Source: Anthostomella pinea (lineage: Eukaryota; Ascomycota; Sordariomycetes; Xylariales; Xylariaceae). From it: 64,000 nt of DNA. Both the position numbers and the translations under genes were made by a program. The stretch is from assembly GCA_963556695.1 (NCBI GenBank), contig CAUWAG010000018.1, positions 620,001 through 684,000 on the forward strand, read 5' to 3'. Below are positions 12,229 through 23,195 of this stretch, piece after piece (position 1 is the first letter of the stretch; each line of letters opens with the position of its first letter). The notes beneath the pieces were generated by a model. It worked only from the letters and a program-made list of their open reading frames with translations. It was not told where the DNA came from and did not search any database.

Positions 12229-13371
12229 CTACTTGGACAGGTCGTCGCCCCAGACCTCCTTGGCGATGTCGACCTCGAGGCGCAGCTTGGCCCACTGCTC
12301 GTCCTCGGTGAGGTCGTTGCCCTCGGAGGTGGAGCTGAAGCCGCACTGGTGGCTCAGGCACAGCTGGTCGAGGCCGCGGGGGCAGTACTCGGCGGCCTCG
12401 CGCAGGCGCTTGATTATTTCCTGGCGGTCGTCGAGCGCCGCGCGCTTGGACGTCATGACGCCGAGCACGACGGTCTTGGTGGCGGGCAGGTGGCGCAGCG
12501 GGGAGAAGTCGCCCGACCGCGCGTCGTCGTACTCGAGGAAGTAGACGTCGACGTCGAGGTCCTTGAACAGGACCTCGGCCACGGGCTCGTAGCCGCCCTG
12601 CGCGAACCACTGCGAGCGGTGGTTGCCGCGGCACAGGTGGATACCGACCGTCATGTCGGAGGGGCGCTTGCTGATGGCGGCGTTGATGAGGGCGGCGTAC
12701 TGTCGGGCGAGCTCGTTGGCGTCGCCGTGGCGCGACTCGGCCTCGGCGCGCATCTTGGGGTCGCACAGGTACGCCAGGTTGGTGTCGTCGAGCTGCACAA
12801 AGCGGCAGCCCTCCTTGTATAGATCGGCGAGCTCCTCCTGGAAGACGCGCGCCAGGTCGGCGAAGAACGGGTCCAAGGAAGGGTAGGCCTTCTCGTCGAT
12901 GGTCTCGCGGCTGTTGCGGAAGTGGATCATGGTCGGCGACGGGATGCACACCTTGGTGGTGGCGCTGCCCTGGGCGCCCGCGGCGGCGATGCGCGACTCG
13001 AGGTAGGCAAAGTCGTCGACCTGGATCGCCTTCGGGTGGCTGATCTTGTCGACCACGACGAGCCTTGGCGGCATTGTGCCGCCGACGCTGACGTTGGTCG
13101 AGGCCATGGCGCCGCGCTCCTCGACGCCCGCCAGGTGCTTCAGGAAGTCGACGTGGAACCACTTCCGCCGGAACTCGCCGTCCGTCACGGCGCGGATGCC
13201 GGTGTCAAGCTGCCCGGATACGGCGTTGGCGATGTGCTTGTCCTCGATCTCGCGGAGCTGGGCGGCGGTGAGCTCGCCGTTGGCGGCCTTCTCGCGCGCG
13301 GCGAGGACCTCCTTGGGCCGCAGGAGGGAGCCGACGTGGTCGGCGCGGTAGACGCCCATGGGGAGAGCCAT
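12229..13371 (-). CDS. MetE-like zinc-dependent methyltransferase family protein
   Basis: Single exon, 380 residues, very GC-rich with strongly biased third positions, which points to high expression. It matches the C-terminal half of cobalamin-independent methionine synthase (MetE, UROD/MetE superfamily TIM barrel), not the full enzyme of about 760 residues. The zinc ligands can be placed: His245 and Cys247 in GIHLCRGN, Glu280 in VYFLEYDD and Cys343 in SHQCGF. N-terminal ADHVGSLLRP and the FVQLDD segment near residue 191 fit the same barrel. Short stand-alone forms such as bacterial YxjG/YxjH are thought to move methyl groups onto thiols, but the fungal substrate is not established. The ATG at 13371 is the first in frame. 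An overlapping antisense open frame is only a shadow of GC-rich codon use. Confidence 0.87.
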   Translation of the reverse strand: MALPMGVYRADHVGSLLRPKEVLAAREKAANGELTAAQLREIEDKHIANAVSGQLDTGIRAVTDGEFRRKWFHVDFLKHLAGVEERGAMASTNVSVGGTMPPRLVVVDKISHPKAIQVDDFAYLESRIAAAGAQGSATTKVCIPSPTMIHFRNSRETIDEKAYPSLDPFFADLARVFQEELADLYKEGCRFVQLDDTNLAYLCDPKMRAEAESRHGDANELARQYAALINAAISKRPSDMTVGIHLCRGNHRSQWFAQGGYEPVAEVLFKDLDVDVYFLEYDDARSGDFSPLRHLPATKTVVLGVMTSKRAALDDRQEIIKRLREAAEYCPRGLDQLCLSHQCGFSSTSEGNDLTEDEQWAKLRLEVDIAKEVWGDDLSK

Positions 13372-14593
13372 GATGGTGGTTATGAGGGGGTGGAGAGGGA
13401 TTGGAGAGGGGGTTTAGGAGACAATTGGACGCGACTGGATGCAATTGAGTGCTTATGAACTCGTAAAAGACACCAGATGACTTCCAGAAACAACGATAGA
13501 AGAGAAGAAAGATCGTCGAAAGTCACTAGACCACACGAAAGATGTCTCTCACTACTACTGCCGGCAGCCTCGAGGAGGGGCTGGAGGGGTATATCGACGT
13601 TATCAGGAACGGGGACCCTGAATGAAGATCCATGTCATCAACCATCAATTTTTTCTCGCTCTTCTTGCAACCCCACCACGGGGACTACTTTTTAGTAAAC
13701 TGGCTGACTTGCTGCGGGCTCACTTGCCGCGAATTGGAGGGTGCGTGCCGTTGTTTCTACAAGAGGCGTAGTGCTGTGGGCGTGGTCCCGGAGGAGGATC
13801 GTGGTAGGGGCAAGCTGGCCGCGGCTAAATGGATCCGTGAGAGTTGCTGCGCAGGCGGCTGACTGGATGTATGACCTGCTCCAGGACTGTCTGTCTTCGG
13901 TCTGCGAGTGATATTCGGCAGATGACGATGAGTCCTGTGACAGTCCCAGTTCGGACTCAGTCGAGCGCCTTTGTGTAACACAAAGTCGCTCGACATGTAA
14001 CTGCACCCTGGCCATTCCCAACCACGACGTTGGTAATTCGGTGGCATGATGGCCGACTGACTCGACAAGTGGGTATCTTCGTCTGGACCTATCATTTGCG
14101 TTGTCGGCTTGAGCGGTCCCGATATGTGGAGGTGGACCACACGTTGTCGTTAGGTTACTCCTACATATTACGGTGACTCGGTAGAGAGTAAGTAACAGAT
14201 ACCGCAGTGGGAATTATATAACCGTATTGTTCATCCGCCATAGACTTGATTTGACTTATTTGATCGAGCTGAGGTGAGGTGAATGGAAGACTGCTGGATG
14301 GAAAGGGGAGCAGGATCCGGCGCGGGGGGTGATCCGTGATCCGTGCTGCGTAATTGTTAACGCTTAAGCCACGCTGCGTAATGTCTAAACTTAGCAGCTG
14401 CCTTCCAAGGTTGACCGATCACAGCATTGGAACACAGATCCCGACGATAGCAGCCAACCAACCCAACCAATCTATTACCACCAACCCTTCGTATTCAACG
14501 TGCGCGTCCGTAGGCCGAGATTGCTTCTCCCGATAAACTGATTCGCAACGGACCTGAAGATATATAGAGGAAGGCACCTCGAGAGCCATCACC
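13372..14593. other. Intergenic region between divergent genes
   Basis: Shared upstream region of the MetE-like gene (minus) and the SNARE gene (plus). No gene supported. The last 200 bases carry CCAACC repeats and a TATATAG motif near 14562, about 30 bases before the SNARE start codon. Confidence 0.5.
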
Positions 14594-15626
14594 ATGTCGA
14601 ATCCGAACCAGCTGTTCCTGCTAGCCGACCACATCAAGCTATCGCTGCTAGAGCGCCAACGAGCAAAGAGTCTCGATCTTGACGACGATACGAAAGATGG
14701 CCACCTGTCGCGGTCGCTGGACCAGTTCAAAGATGGCCTCGCCACGTTAGAACAAGAGCAGAAGAGATTAGAAGAGGCAGGCGACGAAGAGTAAGCAGCA
14801 CTACCTTGGAACTGTGTATACGTCTGTCGGATGATACGGCCAAGTGGCTCTTGATCTCTGCCAACCTGTACGATCCACGGCGTTTATATGAGACGCCCGC
14901 CCGCTTCTCGGAATAGCGAAAAGTGATGGACTGGACTGACATTGCGACAGGGGCGCTCTCACCATCTCCGACTCGCTTCCCGGTCTACAGAAGCAGTACA
15001 ATGACCTGACATCGCAATTCCACGGCTTCTCCTCGCCAGCCTCCGCATCGACCCTGACGCACCCGAATGGCCCATCACTGAACGACAACTTCGAACACGC
15101 AACCCACCCGCCGTCACATGCCTCGAACCTGCGGCCCAAGAAGGGGCGCTCAGCCTCCAAGACGGTGCGCTTCTCGGACAACCCCGCCCCCAGCAACGCC
15201 ATAGCCGACCCGGACCTCGAGGCGCAGGTCTTCGGCAGCAACAGCCGGTACCGCGACAACCCCTCGGCGGCGGCGGCGGCGGGCGACGACAGCATGGGGT
15301 ACCGCGACGAGGCGGACGGCATGTCCAACACGCAGGTTCACGACTACCACCAGCGGATCCTGGACCAGCAGGACGAGCAGCTGGACGCGCTGGGCGACAG
15401 CATCAGACGGCAGCGCGAGCTGAGCATGCAGATCGGCGACGAGCTCGACGACCACGTCGCCATGCTGGATGATGTTGATGGTACTGTCGACCGCCAGCAG
15501 GGCCGCCTCGAGGGCGCGCGCCGCCAGGTCGGCAGGATGTCGCGCGCCGCGAGCGAGAGTAAGCAGATGATTGCTATTGTCATCCTGATCATCGTGCTGG
15601 TGCTTCTTATTGCCGTGCTGAAGTAG
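14594..15626 (+). CDS. syn8: Qc-type SNARE, Syntaxin 8-like
   Basis: Two exons, 14594-14790 and 14951-15626, give 290 residues; the 160-base intron splits a Glu codon. The N-terminal 65 residues (NQLFLLADHIKLSLLERQRA) form a helical region seen in fungal Syn8-type SNAREs. The SNARE heptad motif covers about residues 201-262 (RILDQQDEQLDALGDSIRRQ), with a glutamine at the expected zero layer near residue 226, so it is a Q-SNARE. A single C-terminal anchor at about 272-289 (MIAIVILIIVLVLLIAVLK) ends the protein with almost no lumenal tail. Such proteins act in late-endosome and vacuole fusion as the Qc member of a four-helix bundle. The assignment to Syn8 rather than Tlg1 rests on the N-terminal region and is less certain than the SNARE call. 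Confidence 0.85.
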
Positions 15627-16445
15627 ATGGACGCTACGGTGCTGTTGCTGTCGTGTGTACGGGTCGCAGATACAGAAACAGAGACAGAGACACAGAGAGA
15701 GAGACACAGGCAAAGACAGAGATAGAGTGAGAGAGAGAGAAAGGCTTGGCACGAACCCAGAGGAGGAAGTTCTGCGTGCGTCTACGATGACCGGGATTAT
15801 GGATTGGCTGTTTCGGCTCTTGGTTTGCATTTGGCATGGCGTTTCCCGGCTGGCTAGAATTGTATCTATCTTATTCATGTACGGACGTATGAGATTGGGG
15901 ATTGGCGATTGCAAGGGCTTCGCTCTCTCTGGGAACATGAATTATATGTGCAAATTCCATGCAATGCTTTCACTAGTAACGCAAGGTGAAGATCGGAATA
16001 CTTGACCTTTTTGCCTTCGAAATCTCCCCCTTGAAATTGCAAAAGCTGAGGACTTCCAGGAGCGGCGCCTATCCGGGCTTTGAGATGAAGCTGGGGCTCC
16101 AAGCATGTACAACTTGGTCGACGATCTGAAGTACCACTCCGCGAGGATTAGAATATGCATCTTTTTCGTTTGAGAAACCATCGTCTATTTATACAGTACG
16201 ACACAGAGGCGGCCTCCCCTCCCTTCGCCGCCCAACCAACACCGATATGCTTGTTTGGTGTGTTCCTAGCCACCTGCTGCCCTCATTTCCCCTTCCCCTT
16301 CTGCGTGGGCTCGATTGGCCCGCCCTCCATCAGATCGACTCTGAACGCACCCAGACGAGTCAGCCAAGAGCAGTCCCTCTCGCATCCACACACTTCTTTC
16401 CCTGGCCAAAACAGCGAAAGGGGCGCAAGATAACTCGTGTCGAGC
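15627..16445. other. Intergenic region between convergent genes
   Basis: No gene supported. Near 15672-15745, in the probable 3' untranslated region of the SNARE gene, lies a purine-rich simple repeat of CAGAGA and GAGAGA units. Confidence 0.5.
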
Positions 16446-16905
16446 TCACAGTCCGTCGTGCATGCTTGTGCCGGTCTTGTGGGTCTCCTCGGCGGTCTTC
16501 TTGGTGCGCTCCTGCAGCTTCTCGATGTCCTCGTGGTTGTTGCGGTCCGCCTTGACCGACTCCTCGCTGCTGGATGCCAGCTCCGGCTTCCAGTGGCCCT
16601 TGCCTTCCTTCTGCTTCGCGAGGAGGTCCTGCTTGTGCTTCTCTGGGTCGTACGACTCCGGGGCTATATTGTAGTGGTGGATATGTCAGTTTTGGCTGGT
16701 TTCCTTTCTTCTTTTTCTATTCTTCTTTTGGATCTGCGGAAGAACCGGGTGTGGAATTGGTGGGCTTACCGGCGTCTTCCTTCTGGCGCAAGGTCGCCGA
16801 GCTGCTGGTGAAGGTCCTTTGCACCAGGGCCTGTCTGCTGGTCATGGAGATGCCGGCGGCGGGGCGGAAGGCCGCGGAGGGCTTGAAGATCATGCGGGAT
16901 GCCAT
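16446..16905 (-). CDS. Small probable mitochondrial protein
   Basis: Two exons on the minus strand, 16770-16905 and 16446-16663, give 117 residues. The donor is GTAAGC, the acceptor is AATATAG, and an Ala codon is split. The first 40 residues are basic and hydroxylated without acidic residues (SRQALVQRTFTSSSATLRQK), a typical mitochondrial targeting presequence. The mature part is charged and helical (DPEKHKQDLLAKQKEGKGHW, then a segment ending KAD) and ends in GTSMHDGL. It resembles a widespread family of short hydrophilic, LEA-like fungal proteins. I do not know its function. The intron position and the stop at 16446 make a compact, credible gene. It is transcribed in the same direction as the coiled-coil gene. 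Confidence 0.72.
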
Positions 16906-17437
16906 TGTGTCTGTGGGTCGTGGGTGTGTATGGTGCTTGAGGTGTTGGCGATATCTGACGATTCAATCCGGCAGACAAGAGCTCGAGGTAATATTTAGCT
17001 CGTGGAACTTCGCATGAGCTCGAGACTGAAGATGATGGAGGTCGCAGGGGAAGTAGCCGAGGACAACGAAAACGTTGCGTCTCATTGGCTCGCGGCCGTG
17101 ACGTCACCAAGACAGCATGTGCTCGGGCCATTTCTTTGGCTCTGCATCCATGCATTCCTCGGCTGATGGGAACTGGAGCTTTACATAACACAACTCTATT
17201 ACAGGTGCAGTCTACGTCAGGCTCTGCGTTCACGATGATTCATTCCGAAGGACGCCCGGCAAGTCACATGGCTCAGCGAAGAAGGTGTATTCTTCATCTA
17301 CCTACGCATGTGTGTTCATGTTCATGTTCCTGAGCACTTCGAGTGATTCCAAAGCCACCCTTTGGCTTCAGCCCTCGTCCAGTAACGACCCGTGACTACT
17401 ACCCCAGGAGTGGCCGGCGACCTACTGCACTTCACGA
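16906..17437. other. Short intergenic region
   Basis: Promoter of the small mitochondrial protein gene and the 3' end of the next minus-strand gene. A CATTGGCTCGCGGCC segment at about 17081 has a CCAAT-box-like core. No gene seen. Confidence 0.4.
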
Positions 17438-19472
17438 TCAGGTGGCTCTTGGAGGGTCAGGAGTTTGGCCCTGGCCGTCAAATCTCTCCTTCATCGTCGC
17501 TCGGGCAGAAGGTCGCCAAACGCGTCCTCGCTGTGCAGAGCTAGACAGCTTTGACAAGGCATTCTCCAACCCCTCGTTGGCTCTCTCCCAGACATCTTTG
17601 GCATCGTAGACGTCAGATACATCACGGCGGAGACGCTCCTTCCAGTCGTCAAGTTCTACCCGGAAAGGCTCGAGGTAGTTTGTCATCTCCTCGAGCTGCG
17701 CTTGTAGAGACTCTCTCCGCAACTTCTCAGACTGCTCTTCCTCATGCATCGACTTGAAAACATTGCCCCATGCTTTCTCGTTGGCCTTCGCCTCCTCGAC
17801 CTTCTCCTCGAGCTTGGCGATGTAGTTCTCGGCCTCGATTGCTCTCGCGATATCGGATCCTCTCACGGCACCCACGATATCGAATCCAAATCGAGGTCTC
17901 AGAGCTAACTGCCGAGCGTCCGCCGGATGATCGAGAACGGATGACTGAGATTTTCGCTTGTGCTGGTGGTTCGTCGCGTGAATTTGAGCTGAGCTCTGGA
18001 GAGGACCTTGGCGAGACCGAGAGTGAAGCTTGTCCAGCTGTGCCTGTAGCTCTTGTATGGCGCCCTGTACTGTTGCGAGCTCGTTAAGCGTGGCCGAGCG
18101 GGCAGCCTCCTCCTTCTTCAGCTGATCTACAAGCTGGTCCTCTCTCGCTTCTACTTCTGCCGTGAGGTCAACCCGGGCGCCGTCCCGTTCCCGAAGACCG
18201 TCGGTTGTACTCTCCCCCTCGGAGAGGTCGGCGATGCGGCGTTTGCCCACGGACTCAACCCCCTCCATGCTACACGTTCGATCCTGCTGATCATCGAGGA
18301 GCTGCTGGGACTTGGCCGAGTTCGACCGCCGAACAGAAGGCCCCTCTTCGGCAGACGTAGCCTCTGCCTCTACTCGAGGCTTTTCCTCACGAGCTTTTGT
18401 TAGCTCCAATTTGAGACGGAGCATGTCGCGCTGGACAGCCCGGCGCAGCGCCTTGACTTGTGCGAAGTCGGTGTCTGCAATGTGTTGGCGTGCCTCCACT
18501 TGTTGTGCGCTGTCTGAGTATCGCTCCATGTTGGTCTCCAGTTCTGTGAAGAGCTTCGCGGACTTCTTGAATGATAGACGCGCCTGTGTCAGCTCGTCCC
18601 AGACTTCCTGCATTTTTCGGGAGAGCTCTTCGTTTTGATGTTGGTAAATCGGCATCAAATACAGATCCGTCATGGCCTTGCTTAGCTGGTCCTGGAGTCC
18701 TTGGGCCCTCTGGACTGCTGATTCGCCCGCGCGCTTCAAGTCCTGCTGCTCCTTTGTCGACTTCTCCAGGTCCTGCGCCTGTCGCTTTTGGCTTTGCTCG
18801 AGCTCCGTCTTCAGCTTGTCGGCCTTCGACTTCTCAATCTCGACGGCCTTCTGCAGAGCTTCGTTGTCCCGCTCCCGGAGCGTCATGGCTTCCCGATAGA
18901 CCTCTATGACATCGAGTTCTCGATGAAGGGACATCTCCGTTGAGTGAAGCGTAGTCCTGGGACCGACGAAGCCGCTGCCCAAATCAGACGGGTATTTGGG
19001 GGTGGGCTGTCTTTCGCTGTTCTGAACCGACGGTGCTGCTTCGACCTGACGAGCGGGTGACGCTGGGTCGACCATAGACTCGTCAGAGTCGCTGGTAGAT
19101 GTGCCGAGTTCATAGACCAGGGGACACTCCGTCTGGCTTGACGTGGTCCCCAGAACAGGGCTGGTTATGTTGAAAGGCACAGTAGACTGGGTCGCATACC
19201 GGTGATGAGGTTTGCAGCTGTCTACGGGCTGAGTCGAGTATCCGCCATGGTCGTGACGATTGTCTTGGCTTGCTGTCTGTTATTGTTGAGAACCGTCAGT
19301 ATGATACTCAAGGATACCGCTGCTTTTCGTCTAGTGGTGAACTACTCACACTAGCCTGGTCCTGAGGACTGATGTGTCCTCCTGCTTCAACGCCGGCGTT
19401 GGGTGAGAGAAACTCGGCATCAGGCTGAGAACTTGTGTTGTCATGAGAAGGCTCAGCTGGGATGCGCGTCAT
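17438..19472 (-). CDS. Coiled-coil protein of unknown function
   Basis: The long minus-strand frame (17438-19276) has no ATG near its 5' end, so an upstream exon is needed. Exon 1 at 19350-19472 starts at ATG (MTRIPAEPSHDN) and ends at a GTGAGT donor; a TAACAG acceptor at 19277 joins in phase 0. The product is about 653 residues. Residues roughly 170-430 form long heptad-rich coiled coils (EALQKAVEIEKSKADKLKTE; EELSRKMQEVWDELTQARLS). A second coil follows at about 530-600 (NYIAKLEEKVEEAKANEKAW). Acidic and Ser-rich linkers separate them. There is no motor, kinase or membrane segment, so a structural or scaffold role is the only inference. The family is not recognised. The exon 1 model is less certain than the main body. 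Confidence 0.7.
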
Positions 19473-20119
19473 GTTGAGATATGACACAGTCAGAGACGCC
19501 GTGGGGTACTGCGGATCGCTCTGTAGATTGTCTGGGTGGGAGCAGCTGTGGCTTGGTGTTCCCCTGAGATATTATGAGCAGTGAAAAGCTTCTACAGATA
19601 TGATCTGAGAAGTGAACAAGGAGAAGGAGAAGGTCAATAATGGAACAGTGAAAATAAAGGCTAATTTATTAAACACAGACTCCAAGGTCCGCGCTGAGTC
19701 AACCACGCTGTCCCAGGGACAACAGCCGACCCCCGAGGCAACAAAAGGGCTTTGCCTAGGAGATGACCGGGCTACACGCTTCGTTTCTTGGAGGGGCTTC
19801 TGGTGGCAGCCTGGTCGAACAGGCAACACCAAATTGACGGTGGTGCGGTGTGTTGCTTGAGCATGGCCACAAAGAGGATTCAGGTATCCGTGTACACAAA
19901 GCGAACCTTCATCAGTCCTACCAGGCAGGCTTTTCGGGAACGATATGCCTGATGGAATCCGAACGGCAGTGAGGAACTCCCGCCTCGGGGACCAGGCCTG
20001 ACTAGTATGGAAAAATCGAAGGGGTGACGCCCAAGGGACGAGATACAGTCACCCCCCATAAGTGTCTGTCCGACATCCCTCCATATAGTCGAGTATACCA
20101 GTGTTGAGTTCATATTAAT

Positions 20120-20245
20120 TGAATAAGCACCCTGGAATAGGGAGCGTTAATCCAGAAAAGCCATCTTTAATGCTCGTTCCAAAGTGCTTATGCCATTACA
20201 ATGAGGGTGTACAGAGACTTCTAACGGTTCAGTGTAGCAACCACT
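20120..20245. repeat. Dispersed palindrome-containing repeat, copy 2
   Basis: Starts near GAATAAGCACCCTGGAATAG and contains CCATCTTTAATGCTCGTTCC, an AAGTGCTTA block and the GGGTGTACAGAGACTT block, in the same order as copies 1 and 3. The left GGAATA/AAGCA block and the right TGCTTA/TTCC block are inverted relative to each other. Confidence 0.65.
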
Positions 20246-20403
20246 GCCTGTCTACGACTATTACAATTGGCTCTATAGCTTATACGTATTTACGCAACTT
20301 AAGAATCATGATGTGTATCCAATTGATCAATGCAACTGGGAGCAAAGGCTCTATCGCTTCATCGTTGCAATGTCATCAAAGTGGATGTAGAAAAGAATGT
20401 TTC

Positions 20404-20498
20404 AGCCGCTAGGGGAATCGAACCGCTGTGCCTGAGGATACCATATAATGATACTTTATAATGATACACCGCTAGGCCGTACCAACCCGGCTACCAGA
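20404..20498 (-). other. Degenerate tRNA-like sequence
   Basis: On the minus strand an A-box-like GGCCTAGCGG (20469-20478) is followed about 45 bases later by a perfect B-box GGTTCGATTCC (20414-20424). The T stem has one mismatch, and the 3' acceptor bases (AGCGGCT) do not pair with the sequence before the A box. It is therefore not an intact tRNA; it may be a tRNA relic or the head of a SINE. Confidence 0.35.
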
Positions 20499-20702
20499 CT
20501 GACAAGCTGTACTGCTATATATACCTTGCACGGTTGTTCAGATGTGAGGGAATAGGGGTGGCTGGGCTGACTCAAGGGTATGTGATATGGCTGCTTTAAA
20601 TTTGCTCTAGGTACATGCAACATGTCTCGAAGGCGGGCACTCTGGACGTAAAGGTTGCCGGACTCACGCTGGTCATCCTCCTATTCGCTCCCTATCTGAC
20701 CT

Positions 20703-23195
20703 TCAACCCGAAGCCACCCACTCAGCCCAACTCTTATTTCTCACCACAGCGCCCCGGAGCGGCAGGTCCGGTGTGAGTCTCATCCACGAATCAACCCTCC
20801 AGATATAAACCGTCCAGTCATCAGCAGTCATCCCATCCACCACATCGCTCCCCAACCAAAATGTCGCCGTGTTCGTCTTCCTGACCCACTTGAACGTCGT
20901 CAGGACCCTAACCCCGTCCGATCTAAACATACGCGCAGAAGATGTCGTGTCGCCGTTCTCGTCGTCGAGCAGGAGCCGGCGGAGGTTGCGTGGCGCCTCT
21001 GCGTACTTTCGCTGGTGCCAGAAGACCATCATGAAGTGCGGGTAGTTGAGGTCGGGAGCCTGGAAGGGCGGGAACGTGATTGAGTATTCGGATACCATGT
21101 CTGGCGGGGGCAGTGCCTTCGTCGGTGCCATGAGTCCGAAGGTAGCAGGCCGCGCCACATGGTGACGAGTGTCGTGAATTCAGCCGCCCAAGGCTCGACG
21201 CAGATTCATACACCTTGTCGACGGCGGCAGTGTCGGTAGGACGTACTTCCTAGGAGCTCTGGCTGTCGTCGTAATGGTACCCGTGCTCAAGGCCATGATG
21301 ATGGTGGAAAGCCAATGAGCAGGGTAGCCAAGTTCAGCCACGTGGACCAGGATCCGCATGAATACAGTCATGTTCGTTGGAGCATTACCAATGTATAACC
21401 AGACTGAGGCCGAGGGAACGGTAGACATATCTTCAGGTAATGGGCATGGAGCCATTTGGCCAAGCTTACTTGCGGCATCAGCTCGTCAAGGGCGAGGCCT
21501 GAATCACGACATCTCTCCCACATCTTGTACGACGTTAGTGGTAGGTCGAATTGCATCGGGAAAAGAGATGGCCCAGGCTCTGGCGTAAGATTCGATAGCT
21601 TGACCGAGAAGTGCTTCCGGAGTAGATTACGATCATACATCAACAGGTACTCTGCGTTGAACTGATCGATGCTTTTCCATTGAGGGGGATTCCGCAAAAC
21701 CCACGAGACCAGTCCCGATCCGGCTCCCTCCTTTAGGATTGGCGCAGCATACAAGAAGTTGGTCAAGGTCCTCCGACGTAGTCCCTATTACTCTGTCAGT
21801 TCCCCCGTCCATACCATATGTCAGAATTGGGGCGGACTCGCGGTATATTGCTCATGTGGATGCCATGATACTTCGATGGCCAGCCTGGGTCCATCGATGT
21901 GCTTCCATCATGCATGCTTCCAGTTGAACGATCGAGGTGGCCGTAGCGGATGCGTTCTAGTACATCGGCCATATCTCCAACCATCATTTCTATACTTAAC
22001 CTCCCTTGAAGCTTGCCGATCGAATCACCAACTCGCTCGAAGAAAAGGCGCACGCGTTCCATGGCACTGCCGGAACCAGCACCAGCTTTAGGCTTTTTGA
22101 AAGACATTCCCGTCAGGGCCTCGACGAGATGGAATGGGTCGAAGCCCATGTCGGGTATTTCGTCTGTATTCTCCTTATTCGCTTCCCAATCAGCGTCTAT
22201 GAGTGTGGCGTTCAGTTTCCAATGCTTGTCTAGATACTCGTCGATGCGGAGCTGAGCTCCCTTGCCCCCAGTTTGATGCTCTCTCACCAGCGCCGCGAGC
22301 TCGGGCTCGTACCTCTCGAGAGTAGCCGTGGGGGCCAGGATGACGGAGAAGTCATCAAAGACGCGGTGATCTGCTTCGCATTCGGGTAGATAGGGCCACT
22401 TCTCGTCATCCATCATACCTGGCGGAATTGCCTTTGCAATGTGTTCCGCTATGAAGCTGCGCACTCGGTCGGTCTCGTATGATTTTGGGGATGCCTGGCC
22501 CCAACTTCTGAGAACACGAAGTACACTGGCAATCTGCGAAACGGACAAGTCTGCCCACTTGAAAGGAAGATCATTCTTCTCCAGGTGAAGCTCAAGTCGG
22601 TTGATCGTCTCCTGGAGCTTCTTCTGGACGAAGGGGAGCACGATGTGAGCGCAGAAGAGGTAGGCCACGGTCAACAAGCTCTCTTCTTTCGATGATTTAC
22701 TGGTCGCAGCTTCGTCCAATAGAGCAAAGAAGACCAGTATCCGAGCCATGACGACTGGTTTGTGATCCAGTATTGTAAAGTGCGCCTTCTGCGTCCGGTT
22801 GCCGCTCGCAAAGAAGCTCATTACAGTTCGGAACAGATGTCGAGCATCACCGATGCCGCAAAACATGATGGACAAGACAGGGTCGTCACGGCAGGACTTC
22901 CCAAGAGCAGCTGTATACTGCGACACGGCCTTATCATGGCCGGGCCCGAAATAGTCTGGCTCGTCTTGACTTGATGAATGTCAGCTGTGGGCATCTGGGC
23001 AACGTGCTGCTTACATACATGCTCGGCCTCAGACGCGGTAACTAGGACCTTTTCACGTAATGACGAAGGCCCTAAGTCGAAAGCCTTGAACGCTTTCGCG
23101 TCACCAAGAGCGTTCCTCAGATCTTCGACGTCCTTTGCAGGCGCAGTCGAAGCCATCATCTCTTCAGCATGGTTCGAATCCCCTAGATGGAGATA
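20703..23195 (-). pseudogene. DUF4470 protein gene, 3' part, split by a transposon
   Basis: This is the C-terminal part of a gene whose start lies at 25738; a transposon separates them. Reading on the minus strand, the first piece (LHLGDSNHAEEM, then a segment ending KAFKAFDLG) continues the TPR exon in frame. An intron near 22975-23013 follows. The next long exon (about 21830-22970) opens with the DUF4470 signature (LSIMFCGIGDARHLFRTVMS; DHKPVVMARILVFFALL). A 53-base intron near 21777-21829 leads to an exon ending at a GTAAGC donor at about 21471. Later exons run to a stop at 20703 (FMMVFWHQRKYAEAP near 21010). Splice sites between 21200 and 21470 are not resolved. DUF4470 proteins are fungal and animal proteins, often with TPR or MYND regions; no activity is established. 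No MYND finger is seen. Confidence 0.7.
23194..23195. other. TA target-site duplication, left
   Basis: The TA directly before the CCATCCCC terminal repeat of the pogo-type element; the partner TA is at 25402-25403. Confidence 0.75.

Larger units (their letters stand above)
19473..20702. other. Intergenic region with repeat copy 2
   Basis: No protein gene supported. It holds the second copy of the dispersed repeat (about 20120-20245) and a degenerate tRNA-like segment (about 20404-20498), described separately. Confidence 0.5.

Noticed and set aside
12173..13458. Long open frames overlapping the MetE-like gene on both strands
   Set aside because: They arise from the very high third-position GC of the real gene and encode Arg/Pro-rich or Ala/Val-rich text without motifs.
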